A DNA stretch of 64,000 nt, from NCBI GenBank assembly GCA_930980675.1, contig CAKNIU010000002.1, positions 10,788 to 74,787 on the forward strand, read 5' to 3'. Position 1 is the first letter of the stretch. Every line of letters begins with the position of its first letter. Below are positions 41,802 through 50,377 of this stretch, piece after piece. Made by a program: the position numbers and the translations under genes. The notes under the pieces are model-generated. The model ran no database searches. It was not told the DNA's origin and saw only the letters and a list, made by a program, of their open reading frames with translations. The stretch is from an uncultured Clostridium sp. GTDB taxonomy: Bacteria; Bacillota_A; Clostridia; TANB77; CAG-508.

Positions 41802-43055
41802 ATGGAAAAGGTATATGTTATAGGCGGAGCGCAAACAGATTTCGAAAGAAATTGGACAAAGGAAGGAAAAAATGTAATTGCTCTATTAAAAGAAGTGATA
41901 AATAATGCATTAAAAGAAACAAATATATGTTTTGAGGACATAAAAAAATTAAATTCTGAAAATAAAGTGGCGATTTTTATAGGCAATTTTTGCGCAGAAT
42001 ATTATATTAAACAAGGACATTTAGGGCCTTTATTAACAGAAATCGATGAAGCATTTTATGGAGTTCCATCAGCTAGATATGAAGCTGCCTGTGCTTCTGG
42101 CTCAGTGGCGTTAGATGCAGCTATTACAAAAATAAAATCAGGAGACTATGACTTAGCTATTTGTGTGGGATTTGAACTTATGAAAACAGTAAATTCAAAA
42201 ATATGTGGGGATTATTTAGGATTTGCTTCATTATATGAAAAAGAAGCAAAAAGAATTGAATATCCATTTCCAAAATTATTCGGAAGACTTGCAGATGAAA
42301 TATATAAAAAATATAGTTTAGACTTGGATAAATTTAAATATAATTTAGCTCAAATTTCTTGTATTAATTATAGCAATGCGAAACGTAATCCAAATGCACA
42401 AACAAGAAAATGGTTTATGGATATAAGACAAGCCAATTATAGAGGTGAGGAAACTAATGATAATATTGGAAATATGCTAGCACTTTCGGATTGTTCACAA
42501 GTTACAGACGGTGCTGCTGTGGTTATGCTTTGCAATGAAAAGTTTATGAAAGAAAAAAATGTAAACGAAGCTCCAATAGTTAAGGGATATGGTCATAGAG
42601 TTGCTCCTTTTCTATTATCTAAGAAGTTTGAAGAAAGCCGAGATAATGAGTATATCTTACCATGGACAAGAAGAACAATCCTTGATGCGTATAAAAGAGC
42701 TAATTTAACAGTAGAGGATATAGATGTATTTGAGACACATGATTGCTTTACATCAAGCGAATATATGGCAATATCCGCATTTGGAATTACCAAGCCGGGA
42801 AAAGAGTATGAAGCAATTGAAAATGGAACAATAACTATGGATGGTGATAAACCAATAAATCCTAGTGGTGGATTAATTGGATGTGGACATCCTGTTGGTG
42901 CAACAGGAGTTAGAATGATGCTAGACTTATACAAACAAATAGAAAACAAAGCAGGAGATTATCAAATAAAAAATGCTAAGAATGCAATGATGTTAAATAT
43001 TGGAGGGTCTGCAACTACTAATTATGCGTTCATAATAGGAAAAGAAAATGTCTAA
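41802..43055 (+). CDS. Thiolase, SCP2/archaeal type
   Basis: This 417-residue thiolase-superfamily enzyme has its active-site Cys97 in YEAACASGS. '[20 protein letters not shown]' is the HDCFT form of the SCP2-thiolase and archaeal acetyl-CoA acetyltransferase branch. The catalytic His is in [10 protein letters not shown], and GGSATTNY closes the active site. It would condense acetyl-CoA to acetoacetyl-CoA or cleave a 3-oxoacyl-CoA. The archaeal-branch enzymes usually work with a small DUF35 partner, which is absent here. It lies four bases after the 3-hydroxyacyl-CoA dehydrogenase and 20 before glf, inside the capsule operon. With that dehydrogenase it could make 3-hydroxybutyryl-CoA or a longer hydroxyacyl-CoA as an acyl donor. 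Confidence 0.85.
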   Translation: MEKVYVIGGAQTDFERNWTKEGKNVIALLKEVINNALKETNICFEDIKKLNSENKVAIFIGNFCAEYYIKQGHLGPLLTEIDEAFYGVPSARYEAACASGSVALDAAITKIKSGDYDLAICVGFELMKTVNSKICGDYLGFASLYEKEAKRIEYPFPKLFGRLADEIYKKYSLDLDKFKYNLAQISCINYSNAKRNPNAQTRKWFMDIRQANYRGEETNDNIGNMLALSDCSQVTDGAAVVMLCNEKFMKEKNVNEAPIVKGYGHRVAPFLLSKKFEESRDNEYILPWTRRTILDAYKRANLTVEDIDVFETHDCFTSSEYMAISAFGITKPGKEYEAIENGTITMDGDKPINPSGGLIGCGHPVGATGVRMMLDLYKQIENKAGDYQIKNAKNAMMLNIGGSATTNYAFIIGKENV

Positions 43056-43075
43056 AAAAGATTGGAGGAAAAAAT

Positions 43076-44179
43076 ATGAAATATGATTATTTAATAGTTG
43101 GCTCAGGTCTATTTGGATCAATATTTGCTTATGAGGCAAATAAAAGAGAAAAAAAATGTTTAGTAGTAGAAAAGCGTTCACATTTAGGAGGTAATATTTA
43201 CACGGAAAATGTAGATGATATAAATGTTCATAAATATGGAGCGCATATATTTCACACAAGTAATAAAGAAGTATGGGAATATATAAATCAATTTGCAGAA
43301 TTTAATAGATATACTAATTCACCAGTTGCTAGATATAAAGATGAATTATACAATATGCCTTTTAATATGAATACTTTTAATAAATTATGGGGAGTTATAA
43401 CTCCAGATGAGGCAAAAGCTAAAATTGAAGAAGAAAAAGAAGAGGCAGGAATAACAGAGCCTAAAAATTTAGAAGAACAAGCAATTAGCTTAGTTGGAAA
43501 GACAATTTATGAAAAGCTTGTAAAAGGTTATACTGAAAAACAATGGGGACAAAGGGCAACAGAGCTACCATCTTTTATAATAAAGAGATTACCGGTAAGA
43601 TTTATTTACGATAACAATTATTTTAATGATGATTATCAAGGGATTCCAATAGGTGGATATACACAAATAATAGAAAAAATGTTAGATGGTATTGAAGTTA
43701 GACTAAATACAGATTATTTAGAGCATAAAGATGAATTAGAAAATATAGCAGATAAAATACTTTATACAGGTCAAATAGATAAATATTATGACTATTGTTT
43801 TGGAGAACTTGAATATAGAAGTTTAAAATTTGAAACAGAAGAGTTAAATAAAGATAACTATCAAGGAAATGCAGTAGTAAACTATACAGAGTATGAAGTT
43901 CCATATACTAGGATAATTGAACATAAACATTTTGAAAAAATTAAAAATCATGAAAAAACAATTATTACTAGAGAGTATCCAGATAAGTGGGATAAAACAA
44001 AAGAACCATATTACCCTATAAATAATGATAGGAATAACCAATTATATGCAAAATATAAAGAATTGGCAGATAAAGATAATAAAGTCATTTTTGGTGGAAG
44101 ATTGGGACAATATAAATATTATGATATGGACAAGGTTATAGGATCTGCTTTAGAACTTGTAAAAAAAGAATTAGAATAA
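43076..44179 (+). CDS. glf: UDP-galactopyranose mutase
   Basis: This 367-residue flavoenzyme has the FAD Rossmann motif DYLIVGSGLFGSIFAYE at the start, then 'KRSHLGGNIYTE', 'HKYGAHIFHTSNKEVWEYIN', 'YNMPFNMNTFNKLWGV', 'GYTEKQWG' and 'TREYPDKW', all hallmarks of Glf. It converts UDP-galactopyranose to UDP-galactofuranose with reduced FAD in the cytosol. It indicates that the polymer contains galactofuranose and supports a Galf-transferase role for the gene at 36026. GGAGG precedes ATG 43076. An 83-base A/T-rich gap follows before the next gene. Confidence 0.96.
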   Translation: MKYDYLIVGSGLFGSIFAYEANKREKKCLVVEKRSHLGGNIYTENVDDINVHKYGAHIFHTSNKEVWEYINQFAEFNRYTNSPVARYKDELYNMPFNMNTFNKLWGVITPDEAKAKIEEEKEEAGITEPKNLEEQAISLVGKTIYEKLVKGYTEKQWGQRATELPSFIIKRLPVRFIYDNNYFNDDYQGIPIGGYTQIIEKMLDGIEVRLNTDYLEHKDELENIADKILYTGQIDKYYDYCFGELEYRSLKFETEELNKDNYQGNAVVNYTEYEVPYTRIIEHKHFEKIKNHEKTIITREYPDKWDKTKEPYYPINNDRNNQLYAKYKELADKDNKVIFGGRLGQYKYYDMDKVIGSALELVKKELE

Positions 44180-44262
44180 AATTGTTATAAAAAAAATATA
44201 ATATTGTAACAAAAATGCAATAAACTAATGGTAAAATTATTCTAAATTAGGAGAATAATGCA

Positions 44263-46899
44263 ATGTTACCACGAAAAAGAAAAAAAATAGTAATAATTTT
44301 TGTTACAATATTTATTATTTTATTATTTATTGTAAAAGCATTAAATAAGAATACATATATATCAAAAGATACAAAGGAATTAGAATGGTTATATAACATT
44401 AGAGAACAGGAGTATACAGGAAAGACTTATTATGTTTCAAGTGATGGAACATCTGAAGATGGAACAGATATTAATTATCCAATGTCTTTTGAGAATGCTA
44501 AAAGTAAATATTATTTTGGTGGCGATAAAATATTGTTAAAGAGAGGTGACACTTTTTATGGGCAATTTGCTATTAGTGGCTCTGCTTCTACGGATAAACC
44601 AATATTAATTAGTGCATATGGGCAAGGTGAAAGACCTATAATTAGTGTAGCAAAAATTATTAGCAATAGAAGTGTATGGGAAAATGTAAACTCAAATGTT
44701 TATAGAGTTGATATAACGAATGTTGAAAACTTTTCAGGCTGTATGATGACTGATGCAGATTCATGTAATATTGGATTTTTTACTGATGGAAAATCTAATA
44801 TATATGGAGATAAAAAAGATGGTTTGGAGAAACTGTTAAAATTAGGTGACTTTTTCTCGAATGAGAAGTATTTTTATGTTTATTCAAATGGTAATCCTAC
44901 TGATTTTTTTGGTACAATAAAAATGGCAATAAATAAGCATATTTTTGGAATAGGAAATTATATGGAAATATGTGATTTGACATTAGAATATTCAAGCGGT
45001 CATGCTATGATGAAAGCTAGTTGGCCATTATATAATAGTTATATACATGATTGTTTGATTAATTATATAGGTGGTGCACAACAAGATGAGGTTACTAGAT
45101 ATGGTAACGGAATTGAATTATATGATGGAGCATATAATGTGATTATTGAAAATAATATTATAAAAAACGTATATGATGCGGGGATTACACTACAAGGAAA
45201 TAATCTTGATTGGGATAATATTTTGATTCAAGGTAATATAATAATAAACACTTGTTATCCTTTTGAATTGTGGGCAAAAAAGACATCTACAGGATTGAAA
45301 AATGTAAAAATTACTGATAATATAGTAATAAATCAAGGACGTGGATGGGCTCAACAAGTTAGAACAAGTCCTGGAGTAAGTGCTAACCATGTATTTTATA
45401 CTTATGGTGAAAATGCAAGAATGGATGTATATATTCAAAATAATAGATATTATAATTCATATAGGCTTTTCTATATTACTGAAGGAGATAAAGAGAGATT
45501 TAAAGTAGAAGTTAAAAATGACAATAATAAATATTATATAAAAGATGATGTATATGTGGTTAACAATGTAAAAAACGAAAATATAAAAGGATATTTGAAT
45601 AGTGAATATAATACAGAGCATAATTCTGTTTTTAATTATATCTCCGACCCAGAAATAGAAGAAATCTCAAACCCAGACATACTTAACTCAAACGACTATG
45701 ATGAAATAAAAACATACTATGATAAATTTGATGTAAAGTATAGAAATTCACATGCAACAGAGAATATAATACCTACAATAGGATCAATAATAAACGATGA
45801 AAAATATACTGGCATATTACAGAATAATGAAATTAGTTTAGCATATGAAGAGTTAAAAAAAGCTGTTAGCAATTTGAGTCAAAATATTGACATAATAAAT
45901 GTAGATAGTGTATCATATAGTTATGAGTGTTTATACAACTTTATTAATACAATTAAAGATAAATTCTTAAATAATGAAATAAACATGCAAAAAGATAATT
46001 TTATTGAATTAGTAAGCCAATTAGATTCTGTTTCAAATGAGTATAAAGATATATACTCTTACTATATAACAGAAGACAATACTAGCTTAGACACAATAAA
46101 GAATACGTTAAACAATATCATAGATAAGTACAACAACAATTTAGACTTAGACATAGGATACTTAGAAAATATAATTACTACTGCAAAAGACCTATACAAT
46201 AACAGTATTACAACAGACAATCTATCTTTGAATGTATTAAATAAGCAAAGAATTATTAACATAACTAATCTTGCAAATAGTATTATTGATTTGAAGATTA
46301 ATGAATTTGTTGAATTAGAAAAGCAAAAAATAAAAGTCGAATTTGACAAAGATACAACTACTCCTACTAATGAAAATATCACAGCCACACTAATTGTTGG
46401 CGATAATACTATCATTAAGAACAACGGTGGAAGTAATAAACATATTTTTGAAAAAAACGAAACTTTTACATATGAATTAGAAATAAAGGGAGTTATCTTT
46501 AATGTTCAAGTTACCATATCTAATATTAATAAAGATTATACAATAGAAGAAGAGTATATTACTAATATAGGCGGCAAAACACAAATATTAGATTTTAAAG
46601 ATAATCTTGGAATTTCGAATTTCACCTTTAAACGTGATGATGAATTAGTAAATATAAATGAAGATATTGTAAAAACAGGAGACATCATTACTTTTAACAA
46701 CAAATCATATACTTTAATAGTTTCAGGAGACATAAATAGTGATGGCGGTTGTACTATTAAAGATATAGTTAGCTATAGAAAATATTTATTAAAGTATTCT
46801 GAATATAGTAATATACAATTTAAAGCAGCAGATATAAATCAAGACAATGAATTAACAATCAAAGACTTAGTTGGCATAAGGGAACTATTATTAAACTAA
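44263..46899 (+). CDS. Membrane-anchored or secreted beta-helix protein with C-terminal type I dockerin
   Basis: This is an 878-residue protein. An N-terminal membrane helix or uncleaved signal (about 6-24) is followed by a right-handed parallel beta-helix (about 55-410). The helix shows the pectate-lyase-like opening 'YYVSSDGTSEDGTDINYPMS' and many stacked turns with Asn ladders (NGIELYDGAYNVIIENNIIK, NILIQGNIIINT). A helical Asp/Asn-rich region (about 500-690) and a small beta domain lead to a C-terminal pair of calcium loops: DINSDGGCTIKD (Asp823, Asn825, Asp827, Asp834) and DINQDNELTIKD (Asp857, Asn859, Asp861, Asp868), the two F-hand loops of a type I dockerin. Beta-helix proteins in capsule loci are commonly lyases, epimerases or hydrolases; catalytic residues are not certain. 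The next gene encodes a cohesin-like protein 13 bases away. Confidence 0.85.
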   Translation: MLPRKRKKIVIIFVTIFIILLFIVKALNKNTYISKDTKELEWLYNIREQEYTGKTYYVSSDGTSEDGTDINYPMSFENAKSKYYFGGDKILLKRGDTFYGQFAISGSASTDKPILISAYGQGERPIISVAKIISNRSVWENVNSNVYRVDITNVENFSGCMMTDADSCNIGFFTDGKSNIYGDKKDGLEKLLKLGDFFSNEKYFYVYSNGNPTDFFGTIKMAINKHIFGIGNYMEICDLTLEYSSGHAMMKASWPLYNSYIHDCLINYIGGAQQDEVTRYGNGIELYDGAYNVIIENNIIKNVYDAGITLQGNNLDWDNILIQGNIIINTCYPFELWAKKTSTGLKNVKITDNIVINQGRGWAQQVRTSPGVSANHVFYTYGENARMDVYIQNNRYYNSYRLFYITEGDKERFKVEVKNDNNKYYIKDDVYVVNNVKNENIKGYLNSEYNTEHNSVFNYISDPEIEEISNPDILNSNDYDEIKTYYDKFDVKYRNSHATENIIPTIGSIINDEKYTGILQNNEISLAYEELKKAVSNLSQNIDIINVDSVSYSYECLYNFINTIKDKFLNNEINMQKDNFIELVSQLDSVSNEYKDIYSYYITEDNTSLDTIKNTLNNIIDKYNNNLDLDIGYLENIITTAKDLYNNSITTDNLSLNVLNKQRIINITNLANSIIDLKINEFVELEKQKIKVEFDKDTTTPTNENITATLIVGDNTIIKNNGGSNKHIFEKNETFTYELEIKGVIFNVQVTISNINKDYTIEEEYITNIGGKTQILDFKDNLGISNFTFKRDDELVNINEDIVKTGDIITFNNKSYTLIVSGDINSDGGCTIKDIVSYRKYLLKYSEYSNIQFKAADINQDNELTIKDLVGIRELLLN

Positions 46900-46912
46900 A
46901 GGAGAAAAGCAA

Positions 46913-47773
46913 ATGAAAGAGTTAAAATTAAAATTAATCACAGTTTTATTAATTATGGTATTAATGTTAATTACATCAGTAGCAGTATTCGGAGCAACAG
47001 GTTCTTTAACAGTAAGATGGGTACCAGATGTATCAAATGCAATAGAGGGCAAAGAAGTAAAAGTTACACTTAGTATTACAGATTTCAGCAATGTTGATAC
47101 TAGCCTTCCACTAATAGGTAGTGCAACTTTACAATATGATACTTCTATATTTTCTTCTATAAAAGTAGAAGGTAAAAATAGTTGGGCAGCTACACAAGGA
47201 GGAGAAAATACACTTCTTCTTGAATCTCCAATGAGTGGAACTATAAATGAAGGCGAAATAGCTACTATTACTTTAACTATAAATTCAAATGTTACAACTT
47301 TTGATACCGAAATTAAACTTAATTCATTTGAACTAACAAATGATGATGGTATGGAAGAAGAAGAAGCTAACATTGATATAAGCAATATGAATTTAACAGC
47401 TACAGCTAGAGTAAATTCTGGAAGTGATAATGAGGCTGATAATCCTCAAAACCCAAGCGATGACAATAATAACCAAGGTTCAACAGAAACACCAGATGCA
47501 GAAGATCCATCAGATGACAATCAAAATAATGATCAAAACAACAACCAAGATGAAGAAAATCCAAATGATAATAATTCAGAGGCAGATGATGACCAAAGTG
47601 CAGGAGCAAATGAAATAGAAAAGGTTGAAGACCTTACAGTTGCTAAAGATTCTATACCACAAACTGGTACAAACTATATAGCAATTGCAATAATTGCATT
47701 AGTAGTTTTAATAGGAATTATAGCATTTATAAGATATAAAAAATATGTACAATTAATGAATAAAGGGGTTTAA
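46913..47773 (+). CDS. Cohesin-like protein with sortase (IPQTG) wall anchor
   Basis: This is a 286-residue protein. A signal peptide (about 1-27, ending VAVFGA) is followed by one beta-sandwich of about 135 residues (30-165) with a cohesin-like plan: 'GKEVKVTLSITDFSNVD', 'GSATLQYDTSIFSSIKVEG' and 'NEGEIATITLTINSN'. These match the cohesin strands 'GDTVTVPV', 'xxxLxYDPxVLE' and 'GxxAxIxFxV'. An acidic Asp/Asn/Gln-rich linker (about 165-240), then IPQTG (248-252), a membrane helix and a basic tail fix it to the wall. Cohesins bind dockerins, and the gene 13 bases upstream ends in one. GGAGAAAA serves as ribosome site. Cohesin assignment is by pattern; a generic carbohydrate-binding or pilin-like sandwich is the alternative. 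Confidence 0.75.
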   Translation: MKELKLKLITVLLIMVLMLITSVAVFGATGSLTVRWVPDVSNAIEGKEVKVTLSITDFSNVDTSLPLIGSATLQYDTSIFSSIKVEGKNSWAATQGGENTLLLESPMSGTINEGEIATITLTINSNVTTFDTEIKLNSFELTNDDGMEEEEANIDISNMNLTATARVNSGSDNEADNPQNPSDDNNNQGSTETPDAEDPSDDNQNNDQNNNQDEENPNDNNSEADDDQSAGANEIEKVEDLTVAKDSIPQTGTNYIAIAIIALVVLIGIIAFIRYKKYVQLMNKGV

Positions 47774-47780
47774 TTACATA

Positions 47781-48473
47781 ATGGAAGAGGAAATCGATTT
47801 AAAAAATGTATTGAAATCATTTTGGGATAGAAAAATTGCTATTTTAATAATTCTACTTATATGTATTGTAATTGGATTTGTATATACAACATATTTTGTA
47901 AATCCTATGTATCAAGCTACTGCAACAGCAATACTTACAAGTAATACTGAATCAGGAGAGGGAGCTGTTACTCAAGGTGAAATAACTCTAAATAATTCAC
48001 TTCTTTCTACATACAGAGGTATTGCAACAAGTGATTCTGTTTTAAGCACAGTAATAAGTAATTTAGGTTTACAAACTACAGCAGGAGCTTTAAAAGGTCA
48101 AATCACTGTTACATCAGCTACAAATACTCAAATCATTCAAATTACAGTTGAAAATGCAGATCCTTCTTTATCTGCAAAAATAGCTAATGAAATAAGAGAA
48201 GTATTTACTCAAAGAGTTGCTGAACTTTATGATATGCAAAATATCAAGCCTTTAGATGATGCTAAAGTGCCAACTTCACCAAGCAATATTAATCATGTAA
48301 AAGATATATTAATATTTATTGCAGCAGGCATTGTACTTTCAGTAATATATGTGGTTTTAGCAAACTTATTGGATAATACAGTAAAAAGTAGCACTGATAT
48401 AGAAAAAGCGACAGGACTAAATGTTATAGCAGAAATACCAGTTTATGAATTTAGTAGAGGGAGGAAAAGATAA
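47781..48473 (+). CDS. Wzz/CpsC-type chain-length regulator and kinase activator
   Basis: This 230-residue membrane protein has two membrane helices (about 17-37 and 175-196) flanking an extracytoplasmic Wzz domain. It opens with 'EEEIDLKNVLKSFWDRKIAILII' and 'YQATATAILTSN', and closes with a proline-rich 'DDAKVPTSPSNINHVKD' before the second helix, as in CpsC/YveK proteins. Its C-terminal cytoplasmic tail 'STDIEKATGLNVIAEIPVY' activates the BY-kinase, encoded without a gap at 48474. Together they set polymer length and control export. It starts seven bases after the cohesin-like gene. Confidence 0.9.
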   Translation: MEEEIDLKNVLKSFWDRKIAILIILLICIVIGFVYTTYFVNPMYQATATAILTSNTESGEGAVTQGEITLNNSLLSTYRGIATSDSVLSTVISNLGLQTTAGALKGQITVTSATNTQIIQITVENADPSLSAKIANEIREVFTQRVAELYDMQNIKPLDDAKVPTSPSNINHVKDILIFIAAGIVLSVIYVVLANLLDNTVKSSTDIEKATGLNVIAEIPVYEFSRGRKR

Positions 48474-49472
48474 ATGAAAAAGGAAATTATAACACAGTCA
48501 GATCCAAAATCACCAATTTCAGAAGTCTTTAGAGCCCTAAGAACAAATTTGCAATTTATAAAAAAATCTGATAATTGTCAAACAATATTATTAACTAGTA
48601 CAGTTCAGTCAGAAGGGAAAAGTTGGATTTCTGCAAATTTAGCAACTACTTTTGCTCAGACTGGAAGTAGAACATTGATTATCGATGCCGATATGAGAAG
48701 ACCTAGACAATATAAGATCTTTCAAATTAATCCAACTCCTGGTTTGTCAAACTTTTTATCAGAAATAAATGAAACTGGAAGAAGACAAAAAATTGATGCA
48801 TTAGATTGCATTAAAAAAACAGAAGTAGAAAATTTATATTTACTACCTTCTGGAAATATACCACCAAACCCATCAGAGCTTTTAATGTCAGAAAAAACAC
48901 TTGAACTTATTGATGCAGTTACAAATAATTTTGATGTTGTTATTTTTGATGGAGCACCTTGCTTACTTGTTACAGATTCAACTATTATTTCTAGACTAGT
49001 AGATAATACAGTTCTTGTTACAAGCTATAAATATACAAAAATAGATGATTTGAAAGAGGCAAAAAAGCGTATAAAAAGAGTTGGTGGAAATATTGCCGGT
49101 GTAATTTTAAATAGAATAGAAATTTCTAAGAAAAAATATGAAAATAAATATTATTATGCTAGTAGCACTAATACTCCAACTTTAAGAAATGATAGAAAAA
49201 GAATGTCTACAAATACTAGCGAAAGAACAAAATCTAAAGATTTAGATAATGAGTTGGATTTAATAAGAAAAATAAGAATAGATTCAAAGGAAGAAAATAA
49301 TACGGAAAAAACTACAAGTAAAAAGATAGATGATTACATTAATGACAAATTAGAAGATACTCAAAAACAAATACAAAAAGAAATACAAAGTACAAAAAAG
49401 TTTAAATCAAAAGTAGAAGTACCATCAGATAAAGCAAAAGAAATATTAGATAGTATAAAAAAATATAAATAA
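48474..49472 (+). CDS. Bacterial tyrosine kinase (CpsD/CapB-like) with long C-terminal extension
   Basis: This 332-residue P-loop tyrosine kinase opens with SEVFRALRTNLQFI, the contact to the Wzz partner. Walker A is TSTVQSEGKSW, with Lys49. Walker A' is LIIDADMRRPR and Walker B is VVIFDGAPCLLVTD. A YYY triplet at about residues 225-227 marks the usual Tyr cluster, but about 105 further residues follow that are Lys/Glu-rich and probably coiled-coil, without a second cluster. Typical CpsD proteins end shortly after their tyrosines. It autophosphorylates and regulates polymerisation, and is reversed by the phosphatase at 49531. The start codon follows the Wzz stop directly. Confidence 0.9.
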   Translation: MKKEIITQSDPKSPISEVFRALRTNLQFIKKSDNCQTILLTSTVQSEGKSWISANLATTFAQTGSRTLIIDADMRRPRQYKIFQINPTPGLSNFLSEINETGRRQKIDALDCIKKTEVENLYLLPSGNIPPNPSELLMSEKTLELIDAVTNNFDVVIFDGAPCLLVTDSTIISRLVDNTVLVTSYKYTKIDDLKEAKKRIKRVGGNIAGVILNRIEISKKKYENKYYYASSTNTPTLRNDRKRMSTNTSERTKSKDLDNELDLIRKIRIDSKEENNTEKTTSKKIDDYINDKLEDTQKQIQKEIQSTKKFKSKVEVPSDKAKEILDSIKKYK

Positions 49473-49530
49473 ATTTGTTTATGCTAAAATCATTTTATAG
49501 AAGAATGTTAGTTGAAAGGATTATAAATAA

Positions 49531-50289
49531 ATGATAGATGTTCATACACATATATTACCTAGCATTGATGATGGTTCAAAAGATATAGAAGAAACATTTA
49601 AAATTATTAGTGAAGCTTGCTCAGCGGGTTTCACTGATGTTTTTGCTACATCACATTATATTGAAGGTGAATATGAGTTTAATAAGACAGATAGAGAATT
49701 TATAATAGAAGCGATAATGCAAAAAGTTGAGGAAGAGAACATTGATATCAAAATACATGTAGGAGCAGAAGGGTATATATCTAATGAATTGCCAAACTTA
49801 ATTAAAGAGGGTGTTGTACCCACTTTAGGGGATAGTAGATATGTACTTTTTGAATTACCATTAAGAGCTAAAGTTATGTATACGGAAGAGGTTATAAATA
49901 AACTTATTCAAATGAAACTTGTACCGGTTATAGCACATCCTGAAAGATACGAACTTATTCAAGATGAACCCAATATTGCTATAGACTGGATTGAGCAAGG
50001 TGCACTTCTTCAATGCAATTATGCAAGCATTATTGGAAGATATGGAATGAAGGCAAAGGAAACCTTATATAAGTTACTAGATGCAAATGCAGTTCATTTT
50101 TTAGGAACAGATAATCATAGAGCAGGAAGCATATATACTAGGATGGATGATATATTGAGTGAATATAAGAGAAAAATCGGAAAAGAAAAATTATATGAAT
50201 TGAGCGAAATCAATCCTAGAAGTATTATAAATGACGAAGAAATTGATGTAGATATGCCAAGAAAAATAAAAAAAGGAAGATTGTTTTAG
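49531..50289 (+). CDS. CpsB/YwqE-type PHP-family tyrosine phosphatase
   Basis: This 252-residue metal-dependent phosphatase starts MIDVHTHILPSIDDGSKD, the PHP metal-binding head. Later come 'TSHYIEGEYEF', 'VPVIAHPERYELIQ' and 'HFLGTDNHRAG', the remaining metal ligands. It removes phosphate from the BY-kinase and its targets, completing the Wzz-kinase-phosphatase control module of the capsule. GAAAGGA precedes the ATG. It lies 58 bases after the kinase and ends the polysaccharide locus; the following 88 bases are T-rich without a clear terminator. Confidence 0.92.
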   Translation: MIDVHTHILPSIDDGSKDIEETFKIISEACSAGFTDVFATSHYIEGEYEFNKTDREFIIEAIMQKVEEENIDIKIHVGAEGYISNELPNLIKEGVVPTLGDSRYVLFELPLRAKVMYTEEVINKLIQMKLVPVIAHPERYELIQDEPNIAIDWIEQGALLQCNYASIIGRYGMKAKETLYKLLDANAVHFLGTDNHRAGSIYTRMDDILSEYKRKIGKEKLYELSEINPRSIINDEEIDVDMPRKIKKGRLF

Positions 50290-50377
50290 AAAATATAAAT
50301 TTTATTTATTTTCTGTCTTCCTTCTTTTTGCTTTTTAGTATATAATAAATTTAATATAGAATAAAGATGGAGAAAAT

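Noticed and set aside
42593..42949. Long minus-strand open frames inside glycosyltransferase, thiolase and surface-protein genes
   Set aside because: They have no ribosome sites and mirror the codon bias of well-supported plus-strand genes.
44263..46899. Tail-spike or phage origin of the beta-helix protein
   Set aside because: No phage genes are nearby and the C-terminus is a dockerin; its operon position argues for a capsule role.
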